Part shown: one piece after another, positions 1 through 8,353 of the stretch
How positions within the stretch are numbered: position 1 is the stretch's first letter
Layout: each line of letters begins with the position of its first letter
Notes under the pieces: generated by a model
Seen by the model: the letters and a program-made list of their open reading frames with translations, nothing else
Database searches by the model: none
What the model was told of the DNA's origin: nothing
Assembly: GCF_024169315.1 (NCBI RefSeq)
Contig: NZ_JALJWR010000001.1
Coordinates: 3,088,501 to 3,152,500 of the forward strand
Length of the DNA stretch: 64,000 nt
DNA from: Pseudomonas migulae
GTDB lineage: Bacteria > Pseudomonadota > Gammaproteobacteria > Pseudomonadales > Pseudomonadaceae
Direction of reading: 5' to 3'
Translations under genes and position numbers: made by a program

Positions 1-83
1 GCGTCGCGCGGGGCTGAATCCGTTTCGGCCTGTTGCAGCCGGGAAAACAGTCCATCGATCAGGGTTTGTTCTTCGCTGTTCAT
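1..83 (-). CDS. DUF2076 family protein, N-terminal fragment
   Basis: Only the first 27 codons lie in the window. The gene starts at an ATG (complement of 81-83) and runs off the left edge. The visible peptide begins MNSEEQTLIDGLFSRLQQAE, which resembles the start of DUF2076 proteins. These are small, often histidine-poor, glycine-rich-tailed proteins of unknown role found in Pseudomonas. The family call rests on this short stretch only. The gene diverges from the YciC-like gene at 262, and the 178-base gap between them holds a perfect 17-base palindrome. Confidence 0.6.
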   Translation of the reverse strand, partial: MNSEEQTLIDGLFSRLQQAETDSAPRD

Positions 84-157
84 GGCGACCTCGTAGATTG
101 CCGGGGAAATCGTTGCCCTTCTCCAAGGAGGATACGGTGCTCGACCTTAATGGAGGC

Positions 158-174
158 TGAAACAAGTTGTTTCA
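158..174. promoter_or_regulatory. Perfect 17-base palindrome, probable operator
   Basis: TGAAACAA and TTGTTTCA are exact inverted copies around a single central G. The site lies in the gap between the divergent DUF2076 and YciC-like genes, about 75 bases from the first start and 88 from the second. The core GAAAC-N5-GTTTC resembles the half-sites described for TetR-type regulators such as PsrA (GAAAC-N2-4-GTTTC), but the spacing is one base longer, so the regulator is unknown. Confidence 0.4.
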
Positions 175-261
175 ATGACCTTTACCGAACGTTTACGTTT
201 GCGCCCCGCAGCGCTGCATCGGTTAAAGTGGGCCACTGCTTTCAACCTACGATACCGACTG

Positions 262-936
262 ATGAATTCGTTCGATGTACTGCGTGACTCTCTGTATTTC
301 TTCAAGCGCAATCTGGGCCAGATCGTGCGGCTGTGCCTGCCGCTGGTGATGGTCGAGGCGCTGCTGCAGCAAGTGGTCGACCGCTCGACTGAGCCGGACA
401 GTTTTCCCGGCATCAGCGTGATTGTCGGTTTGTTGGTCTATCCGCTGTATACCGCCGCGCTGATCCTGTTTCTCGATGCGCGCAGCCGGGGTGAATCACC
501 GCGCAACCGTGACCTGCTGTCGAGAGCCGCCTACCTGTGGCCGCGTTTCGCCCTTTTGACTGCGCTCAATACCCTGCTGATCCTGATCGGCCTGTCGCTG
601 TATTTCCTGCCGGGCATCTGGCTGATGGTGACCCTCGCGTTCGGCGAGTACCTGCTGGTGCTACGCGGCCTGGGGCCACTGGCGGCGATGAAAGAAAGCC
701 TGCGCCTGACCCGCGGCCATTTCCTGCGCATCCTGGTGTGCATTCTGTGTGTGATGGGGCCGTTGTGGGTGCTCAAGGGCTTGACCCTCCAGATTTACCC
801 GGAGCCGCAGAACCCGGTGATTTCCTTGCTGATCGACAGCGCTCACAGCTTTTTGCAGCTGTTCACCAGCGTGGTGTTGTTCCGCATGTTCATGCTGATC
901 AGCGACGTGCCCGAGAAAATCGACCGGCCGCTCTGA
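262..936 (+). CDS. YciC-like multi-pass inner-membrane protein
   Basis: The protein has 224 residues starting MNSFDVLRDSLYFFKRNLGQ. The reading frame is open further upstream, but this ATG was chosen because the family begins just ahead of the amphipathic SLYFFKRNLGQI segment. It has five or six hydrophobic segments and few charged residues, with a conserved-looking REGLRLTRGH-type stretch (KESLRLTRGH) near residue 145. This pattern matches the YciC/UPF0259 family, whose molecular function is not established. It is followed after 66 bases by a membrane-anchored phosphatase-fold protein in the same direction, so the two may be co-transcribed. Confidence 0.75.
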   Translation: MNSFDVLRDSLYFFKRNLGQIVRLCLPLVMVEALLQQVVDRSTEPDSFPGISVIVGLLVYPLYTAALILFLDARSRGESPRNRDLLSRAAYLWPRFALLTALNTLLILIGLSLYFLPGIWLMVTLAFGEYLLVLRGLGPLAAMKESLRLTRGHFLRILVCILCVMGPLWVLKGLTLQIYPEPQNPVISLLIDSAHSFLQLFTSVVLFRMFMLISDVPEKIDRPL

Positions 937-1002
937 CCGTGGGCTTCGGCGCAGCTCTCGGTTATGCTCGGGGCCACCTTTTGTAACGCTATAAGCCGAG
1001 CC

Positions 1003-2082
1003 ATGACCCGTCTACTGCGCTACACCCTGCTGGGCCTGTTGATTGCACTCGGCCTGATTGCCCTGCTGATCTACAACCTGACCTGGCGCCCCGAGCCCAA
1101 GGAAACGTTGCCGGTCAGTTGCAACGCCCAGGCCCCGACCCTGGTGCCCGGCCAGGCGTTGAAAGTCATGACCTGGAACGTTCAGTACCTGGCCGGCAAA
1201 CGTTACGTGTTCTGGAATGACCTGGCGGCCGGCAACGACGAAAAACCCACCCCCGAAGACATGGCCTTCAGCCTCGACGAAGTGGCGCGGGTGATTCGCG
1301 ACGAGCAGCCCGATGTCGTGCTGCTGCAGGAGCTTGACGACGGCGCCAAGGCCAGCGATTACCAGAACCAGTTCAAACTGCTTCAGGAACGGGTCGCCGA
1401 CCTGTATCCGTGCAGCGCATCTGCTTTCGACTGGAAAGCTGATTTCGTACCGCAGCCGCACATCTTCGGCAGCGTCGGCCGGCAACTGGCGACCCTCAGC
1501 CGCTACCAGATCGAACACGCCGAACGCCTGCAACTGCCAACCCTGCCGGCCGATTTCATCAGCCGCCAGTTCAATCCGAAAAACGCATTGTTGGTGACGT
1601 ACCTGCCGTTGAGCGACGGTGGTCAGATCGCGGTGCTCAACACCCATCTGGACCGCGTCCTTCAACCCGACGACACGCTGCAGACCCAGGTGACCGCCGT
1701 CGCCAAGGTCCTCGACCGGTTCGAAAGTCGAGGCACGCCGTGGCTGATCGGTGGGGACTTCAACCTGCTGCCGCTGGGGCAATATCGACGCCTGCCCACC
1801 GAGCAACGCACGCCCTACTCCGCCGACAGCGCATTGCATCTGCTGTGGGACAAGTACCCGATGATCCCGACCAACAATGAAGCCAGTGGAATCGATCGGG
1901 CACGGTGGCTGACGCATTACCCGAACGACCCGGGCTTGAACGGCCCGGACCGGACCGTTGACTACCTGTTCTACAGCCCGCGGATCAAACGGGTCGAGGC
2001 GATGGTGAGGCAGGACGATACCTTGCGGATCTCCGATCATTTGCCGGTGATTGCGCGGTTTCTCCTGCCTGCCGCACCGTAG
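1003..2082 (+). CDS. Membrane-anchored endonuclease/exonuclease/phosphatase-family protein
   Basis: The protein has 359 residues. Residues 8-25 form one hydrophobic anchor, so the catalytic domain probably faces the periplasm. The metal-dependent EEP (DNase I-like) fold is recognised from MTWNVQYLAG with Asn59, a QELDDG motif around residue 108, the IGGDFNLL motif around residue 250 and the terminal SDHLPV with Asp345-His346. These supply the usual Asn/Glu metal ligands and the Asp-His catalytic pair. Members hydrolyse phosphodiesters of nucleic acids, phospholipids or inositol phosphates, and the substrate cannot be told here. The ATG at 1003 was chosen over an upstream in-frame ATG at 964 because it directly precedes the hydrophobic anchor. 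Confidence 0.85.
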   Translation: MTRLLRYTLLGLLIALGLIALLIYNLTWRPEPKETLPVSCNAQAPTLVPGQALKVMTWNVQYLAGKRYVFWNDLAAGNDEKPTPEDMAFSLDEVARVIRDEQPDVVLLQELDDGAKASDYQNQFKLLQERVADLYPCSASAFDWKADFVPQPHIFGSVGRQLATLSRYQIEHAERLQLPTLPADFISRQFNPKNALLVTYLPLSDGGQIAVLNTHLDRVLQPDDTLQTQVTAVAKVLDRFESRGTPWLIGGDFNLLPLGQYRRLPTEQRTPYSADSALHLLWDKYPMIPTNNEASGIDRARWLTHYPNDPGLNGPDRTVDYLFYSPRIKRVEAMVRQDDTLRISDHLPVIARFLLPAAP

Positions 2083-2100
2083 CTCCGCCGTACACAAAAC

Positions 2101-2193
2101 CTGTGGGAGCGGGCTTGCCCGCGATTCGGTTTAACATTCAACATCCATGCTGTCTGACACACGGCTATCGCGGGCAAGCCCGCTCCCACAGGG
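2101..2193. repeat. Paired REP (REPIN-like) repeat, GGGAGCGGGCTTG family
   Basis: A left arm at 2101-2127 (TGTGGGAGCGGGCTTGCCCG) and its inverted copy at 2165-2193 flank about 37 bases of unrelated sequence. It lies between the convergent stops of the EEP gene and the ABC ATPase gene. Such paired palindromes are typical non-coding repeats of fluorescent pseudomonads, mobilised in trans by RAYT transposases. No RAYT gene lies in this window. Confidence 0.85.
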
Positions 2194-2211
2194 ATTTGTG
2201 CATGACTGGCA

Positions 2212-3048
2212 TCAATGCACCTCCTCCAGATCATCATGCAGCAGCCCGAAAATATCGCGCTTCATCTCGATAAACGAGCGCTCCATGACCATGTCCAGCG
2301 TCCGTGGGCGTTCGATCGGTACGTCCAGAATCTGCTTGATCCGCCCGGGCCTGGCACCCATCACGTAAACCCGGTCACCCAGCAAAATCGCCTCGTCAAT
2401 ATCGTGGGTCACGAACAGCACGGTCTTCTTGCTGTTGCCCCAGACCCTTAACAGCAACTGCTGCATTTGCAGGCGGGTCTGGCTGTCGAGGGCGCCGAAG
2501 GGTTCGTCCATCAGCAGGATCTGCGGATCATTGGCCAACGCCCGGGCGATCGCCACACGCTGCATCATGCCGCCTGACAGTTGCTTGGCGTAGTTGTCGG
2601 CGAAGCTCGTCAGGCCGACTTCGTTGACGTAATAATCGACGATCTCCTTGCGCTGCGCCGCCGCCATGCCGCGACGTTTCAGACCGAACTCGACGTTCTG
2701 CCGCACCGTCAGCCACGGGAACAGCGTATAGCTCTGGAACACCATGCCGCGATCCGCGCCAGGGCCCTGCACTTGCTGACCGCCGACGTAGATCTCGCCG
2801 CTCGTGGGCTCGTTCAGGCCGGCCGTGAGGTACAGCAAACTCGACTTGCCGCAGCCCGACGGCCCGACCAGCACAGCGAATTGCTGATCCGGCACTTCGA
2901 ACGAAACCTGATCCAGTGCCGTGAACACACCGCCGTCGGGCTTTTGATAGCGCAGGCTGACCTTGTCCACTTGCAGGCGTGGCGCGGTGCGCGCCGGGGT
3001 GGCCACCGGGGTGACGAAACGCGGGTTGACGGCGGTTACTGAGCCCAT
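2212..3048 (-). CDS. NitT/TauT-type ABC transporter ATP-binding protein
   Basis: The protein has 278 residues and all ABC ATPase motifs: Walker [10 protein letters not shown] (62-70), Q-loop Gln105, signature LSGGMMQRV (157-165), Walker [13 protein letters not shown] (177-188) and switch His215. It energises import of a small solute across the inner membrane with the permease and binding protein encoded just upstream. The start MGSVTAVNP overlaps the permease stop by 13 bases, which indicates translational coupling. A longer frame exists upstream but lies inside the permease gene. The subfamily (Ssu/Tau/Nrt-like) fits sulfonates, nitrate or other small amines and anions; the substrate is not fixed by sequence. 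Confidence 0.93.
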   Translation of the reverse strand: MGSVTAVNPRFVTPVATPARTAPRLQVDKVSLRYQKPDGGVFTALDQVSFEVPDQQFAVLVGPSGCGKSSLLYLTAGLNEPTSGEIYVGGQQVQGPGADRGMVFQSYTLFPWLTVRQNVEFGLKRRGMAAAQRKEIVDYYVNEVGLTSFADNYAKQLSGGMMQRVAIARALANDPQILLMDEPFGALDSQTRLQMQQLLLRVWGNSKKTVLFVTHDIDEAILLGDRVYVMGARPGRIKQILDVPIERPRTLDMVMERSFIEMKRDIFGLLHDDLEEVH

Positions 3049-3839
3049 GCGGCAATCCTCAGACGAAGGAAACGAAACAGTTGATCGGTGACCAGGCCCA
3101 ACAGGCCGATGATCGCGATGGCCAGGAAAATCACATCCACTTGAAAGCCGCGCATGGCCTTGAGGCTCAGGTAACCCAGGCCACTGGAAGCGGCGACCAG
3201 CTCGGCGACCACCAGGTAAGTCCAGGCCCAGCCCATGGTCACGCGCAAGGTGTCGAGCACGCCCGGTAACGACGCCGGGGCGATCACGTGCAGCACGGCA
3301 TCGCGACGGTTGGAGCCCAGGGTGTAAGACGCATTGATCAGGTCTTTGGAGATGCCTTTGGACACGTCCGCGATCATCACCAGTTGCTGGAAAAACACGC
3401 CGAAAATAATCACCGAGACCCGCTGCTCCAGGCCGATGCCGATCCACAGAATGAACAGCGGCACGAACGAGGTCACCGGCAGGTAGCGAATGAAATTCAC
3501 CATCGGCTCAAGGAACGCCTGGACGATGCGAAAGCTGCCCATCAGCAACCCCAGCGGCACCGCCACCAGCGACGACACGATGAAACCGACCATCACCACT
3601 TCGAGGCTGGCCCACACATGCAGGCCGAGGGTGCCGTCGCGGCTCAGGCGCACGGCGGCCTCGACCACCGCGCCGGGTGTCGGCAGGAACATGCCCGGCA
3701 CCACGCCGCCGTAAGACAACCCGGCCCAAAGGCCGACCAACAACACCCAGGCCAGGCCACTCGCGCTCCAGATCACCGACACCGGCAAACCGGTCTTGGG
3801 CGTGATACAGCGGCTCAGCCATGAATTGCGCGTGAACAT
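3036..3839 (-). CDS. NitT/TauT-type ABC transporter permease
   Basis: The protein has 267 residues and about six transmembrane segments of the BPD_transp_1 fold. The EAA loop is visible around residues 175-195 (SYTLGSNRRDAVLHVIAPAS). It forms the membrane channel of the importer. It starts 9 bases after the binding-protein stop and overlaps the ATPase gene by 13 bases, so the three genes form a tight operon in the order binding protein, permease, ATPase. Confidence 0.93.
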   Translation of the reverse strand: MFTRNSWLSRCITPKTGLPVSVIWSASGLAWVLLVGLWAGLSYGGVVPGMFLPTPGAVVEAAVRLSRDGTLGLHVWASLEVVMVGFIVSSLVAVPLGLLMGSFRIVQAFLEPMVNFIRYLPVTSFVPLFILWIGIGLEQRVSVIIFGVFFQQLVMIADVSKGISKDLINASYTLGSNRRDAVLHVIAPASLPGVLDTLRVTMGWAWTYLVVAELVAASSGLGYLSLKAMRGFQVDVIFLAIAIIGLLGLVTDQLFRFLRLRIAAWAQ

Positions 3840-3848
3840 GCGAACCTC

Positions 3849-4835
3849 CTACAGCGGGGTGACGAAGCGGTTGTCGATCAGGTCGTCATTGCTGACGTTG
3901 TAGGGTTTGCCCTGCAATTCACTGGCGGTTTCGTTGGCCAGTTTGATCAGCGGTTCGCTGTCGCCCGGCTTGCCCGGCGAGCCCAGGAGTTTTTCGCTCA
4001 TGGCCTGATCGTAGAAGCGCACGCCTTGCGCGGCAGCTTCCAGTTCCTTCGGATCGGCAAGGTAACCGCCAACGCCCTTGGCCATGATTTTGTAGGCTTC
4101 CTGCGGATGGTCCTTGGTGTACTGCACCGCTTTGTACAGACCGGCGACCAAGGCCTTGACGTCTTCCGGCTGTTTCTCGATGACCGTGCAATTGAGCGCG
4201 ACCACGTCGACGATTACCCCCGGCGTGCTGCTGCTGTCGATCAGCACCTTGCCTTGTTGCTTGCTGCGCACCATCGACAAGTGCGGTTCCCAGGTCACGG
4301 CGGCCGGCACGCGACCGGCAATGAACGCGGTGGCGGCATCGTCAGCCGTCATGTTCTGCACGGTGATGTCGCTCATGCTCATGCCGTGTTTTTTCAGCAA
4401 GTACGACAGCCAGAACTGCGAGGTCGAACCTTCGTTCACCGCCACCGCCTTGCCCTTCAGTTCTTGCAGGCTCTTGACGTCCTTGCCCACCAGCACACCG
4501 TCGCCACCATGGCTGTCATCCAGCGCCGCAACCGCCTTGAAGCAGAATTGCGGACGGTACTTGAGTACTTCGTCGATGGTCGACGCCGAGCCGGACAATT
4601 CGCCCGAGGCTTGCGCGGCCATGTACATCGAGGCTTCTTCGACGACGGGCAATTCGACGGTCAAGCCGCCTTCCTTGAAGTAGCCCAGGTCCTGGGCCAG
4701 GTAGAGCGTGCCGTAACCGACCCACGTGGTATGGCCGATGGACAGGGTGCCGGCCTGGGCGCTGGTGGCGACCGTGGCGGCAATGGCGGTGATCGCCAAT
4801 GGATGAGCAACGCGGGTAAGCAAGGACTTGATCAT
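3849..4835 (-). CDS. NitT/TauT-type ABC transporter substrate-binding protein
   Basis: The protein has 328 residues with a Sec signal peptide (MIKSLLTRVAHPLA..., probable cleavage after SAQA at about residue 27). The mature part starts GTLSIGHTTWVGYG and continues with an LAQDLGYFKEGGLTVEL region typical of the SsuA/TauA/NrtA family. It captures the solute in the periplasm and hands it to the permease. The ATG is preceded by GGGAGTG at good spacing; a longer upstream frame lacks a signal peptide at its start. It is the first gene of the transporter operon, and its upstream region carries a regulatory-looking element shared with the aldehyde dehydrogenase region 3.2 kb away. Confidence 0.93.
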   Translation of the reverse strand: MIKSLLTRVAHPLAITAIAATVATSAQAGTLSIGHTTWVGYGTLYLAQDLGYFKEGGLTVELPVVEEASMYMAAQASGELSGSASTIDEVLKYRPQFCFKAVAALDDSHGGDGVLVGKDVKSLQELKGKAVAVNEGSTSQFWLSYLLKKHGMSMSDITVQNMTADDAATAFIAGRVPAAVTWEPHLSMVRSKQQGKVLIDSSSTPGVIVDVVALNCTVIEKQPEDVKALVAGLYKAVQYTKDHPQEAYKIMAKGVGGYLADPKELEAAAQGVRFYDQAMSEKLLGSPGKPGDSEPLIKLANETASELQGKPYNVSNDDLIDNRFVTPL

Positions 4836-4986
4836 GGAGCACTCCCAAAGCTGTTGATTTAGTTTTGTCATGGGCAGTACGGCCAGCGGCCTTTGGAGAA
4901 GAGCTGCCACGGGTGGTCTCTGATGGACTTTTTGTGGGCAGCGTTCGGCTGACTGGCGAGGTCGATGTTGGACCAAGGTGGGGATT

Positions 4987-5035
4987 AGGAAAATTAGGAA
5001 ATATGTCGATGGGAGTGATGAAAAAACTGGGTAGC
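4987..5035 (-). promoter_or_regulatory. Bipartite element shared with 8185-8233, probable operator/promoter
   Basis: Positions 4987-5007 match 8185-8205 at 18 of 21 bases. After a 10-base stretch that differs, 5018-5035 matches 8216-8233 at 17 of 18 bases (core ATGAAAAAACTGGG). Spacing is identical in the two copies. This copy lies about 150-200 bases upstream of the binding-protein start. Read on the minus strand, both copies have a T-rich block and a TA(A/T)TTT stretch that could be a -10 region. The best guess is a binding site for the divergent LysR regulator at 8354. Confidence 0.55.
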
Positions 5036-5113
5036 GTGCGCGATAAAAGGGCGGGGTTGGCGGGGGTGCACGGGGTTTGTGCAAAAGGCTAGAGGTGTGT
5101 TGAATTGACTATC

Positions 5114-5212
5114 GCATTCGCGAGCGAGCCCGCTCCCACATTGAATCTATGTCGGTCACAAAATTTGTGTATGACACCGATCAAATGTGGGAGCGGGCTT
5201 GCTCGCGAAGAG
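5114..5212. repeat. Paired REP repeat, GGGAGCGGGCTTG family
   Basis: TTCGCGAGCGAGCCCGCTCC at the left and its near-inverse (GGAGCGGGCTTGCTCGCGAA) at the right are separated by about 45 bases. The right arm ends about 22 bases downstream of the aminotransferase stop codon. Confidence 0.85.
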
Positions 5213-5233
5213 GCCTGAAGGAACGCTACAAGA

Positions 5234-6604
5234 TCAGAGCCGGCCGTATTCCTGAGCAGTACGATCAACCGCTTTCAGAGTCTTCCCGACCAGCTCATCA
5301 ACCTCTTCACGACTGGCAATCAACGCCGGCGCCATGATCATCCGCCCCAGTGTCGAACGAATAATCACCCCTTCCTCAAAGCCAATCGTACGGCAGCGCC
5401 AGGCAATGTCGTTCTCGTTGGCAAAGCGCCTGCGACTGCTTTTGTCCTCGGCCAACTGCAACGCCGCGACCATGCCCACACCCTGAATATCCCCCACCAA
5501 CGGGTGATTGCCGAACACCTCGCGCAAGCACTGTTGCAGGTACGGCCCGATGTCGTCCTTGACCCGCGTCACCACGCCTTCATCGCGCAACGCCTTGAGG
5601 TTGGCGATGGCCACGGCGGCGGCCACCGGGTGCCCCGAATAGGTCAAGCCGTGGGCAAACACCCCGCCCTGCTCCACCAATACCTGCGCCATTTTCTTCG
5701 ACAGAATTAGCCCGCCCATGGGGATGTAACCGGAGGTCAGCCCCTTGGCGATCGACAGCGTGTCCGGCTCGAAACCGAAGTGCTCGTGGGCGAACCATTC
5801 GCCGGTGCGGCCGAAACCGCCGATCACTTCGTCGGCGCACAACAGCACGTCGTACTTGCGGCAGATCCGCTGAATTTCCGGCCAGTAACTTTCTGGCGGG
5901 AAGATCATCCCGCCCGCGCCCTGGAACGGTTCGGCGATAAATCCGGCGACCTTATCGGCGCCGAGTTCGAGAATCTTCGCTTCCAGTTGCTGCGCCGCCC
6001 GCAGACCGAATTCAGCCGGGGTGAGGTTGCCCTCGTGGGCGAAGAAGTACGGCTCGTCGATGTGCTCGATGTCGGGAAGCATGCCGCCCATTTCGTGCAT
6101 GAACTTCATGCCACCGAGTGCCGTCGCGGCCAGCGTCGAACCGTGATAACCGTTCCAGCGACCGATCATGATTTTCTTCTCGGGCTTGCCGAGGATCGTC
6201 CAGTAACGCCGCACGGTGCGGATCAGCACCTCGTTGGCTTCGGAGCCGGAGTTGGTGTAGATCGCGTGGCTGTAGTGCCCGGGCAACAGGCTGAACAGCA
6301 GCTCCGAAAGTTCGATGACCTGCGGGTGGGTGGTGTGGAAAAACATGTTGTAGTACGGCAACTGCTCAAGCTGTTGTGTCGCAGCAGCGGCCAGGTCCTT
6401 GCGCCCGTAACCGAGGTTGGTGCACCACAACCCGGACATGCCGTCGAGGTAACGCCGACCATCGTTGTCCCACAGGTGCAGGCGCTCGCCACGGACCATC
6501 ACCCGCGGTCCTTCATCGTTGAGCGCCTTCTGATCGACGAATGCGTGGATGTGGTGCGCAGCGTCGGCGGCCTGGTAGTCGCGGGTTTCACGTGGTGTGG
6601 TCAT
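5234..6604 (-). CDS. Class III PLP-dependent omega-aminotransferase
   Basis: The protein has 456 residues and is like SpuC-type putrescine:pyruvate or taurine:pyruvate aminotransferases. It moves an amino group from an omega-amino compound to a keto acid, usually pyruvate, giving an aldehyde. Visible features are the substrate-loop motif GLWCTNLGYGR near residue 58, SGSEANE near 120, the PLP-binding LCADEVIGGFGRTG near 265 and the Schiff-base lysine in SIAKGLTSGY near residue 295. It starts 31 bases after the stop of the aldehyde dehydrogenase, so the two form an operon in which the aldehyde product would be oxidised. The nearby importer probably supplies the amine. The exact substrate cannot be told. 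Confidence 0.92.
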   Translation of the reverse strand: MTTPRETRDYQAADAAHHIHAFVDQKALNDEGPRVMVRGERLHLWDNDGRRYLDGMSGLWCTNLGYGRKDLAAAATQQLEQLPYYNMFFHTTHPQVIELSELLFSLLPGHYSHAIYTNSGSEANEVLIRTVRRYWTILGKPEKKIMIGRWNGYHGSTLAATALGGMKFMHEMGGMLPDIEHIDEPYFFAHEGNLTPAEFGLRAAQQLEAKILELGADKVAGFIAEPFQGAGGMIFPPESYWPEIQRICRKYDVLLCADEVIGGFGRTGEWFAHEHFGFEPDTLSIAKGLTSGYIPMGGLILSKKMAQVLVEQGGVFAHGLTYSGHPVAAAVAIANLKALRDEGVVTRVKDDIGPYLQQCLREVFGNHPLVGDIQGVGMVAALQLAEDKSSRRRFANENDIAWRCRTIGFEEGVIIRSTLGRMIMAPALIASREEVDELVGKTLKAVDRTAQEYGRL

Positions 6605-6635
6605 CGCCAGTTCTCCGTTTTTTTGTGAGCGGCTG

Positions 6636-8129
6636 TTATGAGCGCAGCTGAAACCAGGTGGTCTTCAACTGGGTGTATTTATCGAATGAGTGCAACGACA
6701 GGTCACGGCCGAAACCGGACTGTTTGCCACCGCCGAAAGGCACGGTCACGTCGAGCGCATCGACGCTGTTGACCGACACCGTGCCCGCGCGCAATTGCCG
6801 CGCCACGCGGTGGGCGCGATTAAGGTCGTCGGTCCACAGCGAGGCGGCCAGACCGTAGACGCTGTCGTTGGCCAGTTGCAAGGCGTGTGCCTCGTCGTCG
6901 AACGCGGTGACCGCCAGCACCGGGCCGAACACTTCATCGCGGAACAGCGGCATGTCCGGGCTCACGTTAGTAAAAATCGTTGGCTGAATGAAGTTGTCCG
7001 AACCGTTGAAGATCGACTGCCGACCGCCACACACTTTTGTCGCGCCCAGGCGCTCGGCTTGCTCGATAAACTTCATGATGCGCGCGGTCTGCCGGCTGTC
7101 GACAATCGCCCCGGCGCTGCTCGACGGGTCCAGCGGATCGCCCGGCAACCAGCGTTCGGCCTGCGCCTTGAGGCGCTCGACGAACTCGTCATGAATCGAA
7201 CGCTGCACCAGCAACCGCGAGTTGGCCGAACACACTTCACCCTGATTGAAGAAGATGCCGAACGCGGCTTTCTCGGCCGCCAGATCCAGGTCCTGGCAAT
7301 CGGCGAACACCAGGTTGGCGCTCTTGCCACCGCACTCCAGCCACACCTGTTTCAGGTTCGATTGCGCGGAATACTGCATGAAATATTTGCCGACTTCGGT
7401 GGAGCCGGTGAACACCAGGCAATCGACGTCCGGGTGCAAACCAAGGGCTTTGCCGGTGTGTTCGCCGAGGCCCGGTAGCACGTTCAACACGCCCGCCGGC
7501 AGCCCGGCTTCCAGTGCTAGTTCGGCCAGACGCAGGGCAGAAAACGGCGATTGCTCGGCGGGTTTGAGGATCACCGAATTGCCGGCCGCCAGCGCCGGTG
7601 CGAGTTTCCACGCGGCCATGTCCAGCGGGAAGTTCCACGGCACCACGGCGGCGACCACGCCCAGCGCTTCGCGGGTGATGGTTGCCAACACGTTCTGCGC
7701 GCTCGGCGCGATCTGGTCGTAGAGTTTGTCGAGGCTTTCGGCGTACCAGCGAAACACCCCGGCGGCGCCCGGCACGTCGATGTTGTAGGCGTCCATCACC
7801 GGTTTGCCCATGTTCAGGGAATCGAGCAGTGCCAGTTCTTCGCGGTGAGTCATGATCAGATCAGCCAGACGCAGCAGCACGTGCTTGCGCTCGGCCGGCG
7901 AACGCGCCGACCAGGTGCCGGCCTCGAACACCTGGCGCGCATTGTTGACCGCGACGTCGACGTCGTCAGCGCCGCAAGCGGTCACGTTGGCCAGGCGCTG
8001 GCCGGTGGCCGGGTTGATCGCGGCGAAGGTCTGGCCCGACTGCGCCGAACGGGGTTTGCCGTCGATCACCGCCAGGTCGGGAAACCGCAGTGCTGCGGCC
8101 TTTTTTTGCCAATATGCAAGCTCGAACAC
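6636..8129 (-). CDS. NAD(P)-dependent aldehyde dehydrogenase
   Basis: The protein has 497 residues, the usual ALDH superfamily length, and most resembles the PuuC/KauB-type aminoaldehyde or semialdehyde dehydrogenases. The cofactor site is seen in VVPWNFPLDMAAWK and FTGSTEVGK, the catalytic glutamate in LECGGKSA and the catalytic cysteine in NQGEVCSANSR. A GTG start was chosen (complement of 8127-8129) because GGAG lies 8 bases upstream; a TTG two codons earlier is also possible. The long frame upstream to 8243 crosses the regulatory region and is unlikely to be translated. The enzyme probably oxidises the aldehyde made by the aminotransferase encoded next. Confidence 0.92.
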   Translation of the reverse strand: MFELAYWQKKAAALRFPDLAVIDGKPRSAQSGQTFAAINPATGQRLANVTACGADDVDVAVNNARQVFEAGTWSARSPAERKHVLLRLADLIMTHREELALLDSLNMGKPVMDAYNIDVPGAAGVFRWYAESLDKLYDQIAPSAQNVLATITREALGVVAAVVPWNFPLDMAAWKLAPALAAGNSVILKPAEQSPFSALRLAELALEAGLPAGVLNVLPGLGEHTGKALGLHPDVDCLVFTGSTEVGKYFMQYSAQSNLKQVWLECGGKSANLVFADCQDLDLAAEKAAFGIFFNQGEVCSANSRLLVQRSIHDEFVERLKAQAERWLPGDPLDPSSSAGAIVDSRQTARIMKFIEQAERLGATKVCGGRQSIFNGSDNFIQPTIFTNVSPDMPLFRDEVFGPVLAVTAFDDEAHALQLANDSVYGLAASLWTDDLNRAHRVARQLRAGTVSVNSVDALDVTVPFGGGKQSGFGRDLSLHSFDKYTQLKTTWFQLRS

Positions 8130-8184
8130 GTTCAATGCTCCAGGGGCTTTTCTTGTGTCTGGATGGTGGCCCAGGCCCGTGTCG

Positions 8185-8233
8185 AGGAAAAATAGTAAAA
8201 ATGTCTTCGCAGACCATGAAAAAACTGGGCAGC
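8185..8233 (-). promoter_or_regulatory. Bipartite element shared with 4987-5035
   Basis: This is the second copy of the shared element, in the 224-base gap between the divergent aldehyde dehydrogenase and LysR genes, 56-104 bases upstream of the dehydrogenase start. Both conserved blocks and the 10-base variable spacer keep the same order, orientation and spacing as in the transporter upstream region. LysR-type regulators usually bind in such divergent gaps, so a LysR target site overlapping the dehydrogenase promoter is the simplest reading. Confidence 0.55.
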
Positions 8234-8353
8234 CCATCTCCACGGTTGCGCGGTATGTGGTTATTGTTCAGGCACAACAACACCGTCGTCAGAACGGATG
8301 CAGTCGGCGCAAAAATTGCCTGGATGTCGAGTCCATCCACCCCGAGGTTTGCC

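Larger units (their letters stand above)
4836..5233. other. Non-coding region upstream of the ABC operon
   Basis: No convincing gene is present. The region holds the leader and promoter area of the minus-strand transporter operon, the shared element at 4987-5035, and a paired REP repeat at 5114-5212 next to the aminotransferase stop. It is more A-rich around 4980-5030 than the surrounding DNA. Confidence 0.7.

Noticed and set aside
3049..3447. 133-codon N-terminal extension of the ABC ATPase
   Set aside because: It lies wholly inside the permease gene, and the family start MGSVTAVNP has the normal length.
5018..5035. ATGAAAAAACTGGG at 5018 and 8216 as starts of short peptides
   Set aside because: Both copies begin with ATG, but neither is preceded by a ribosome site and the downstream frames are not related, so the conservation is better explained at DNA level.
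8130..8353. N-terminal extensions of the aldehyde dehydrogenase and LysR genes through their shared gap
   Set aside because: The extended frames overlap each other, cross the shared regulatory element and precede the usual starts of both families.
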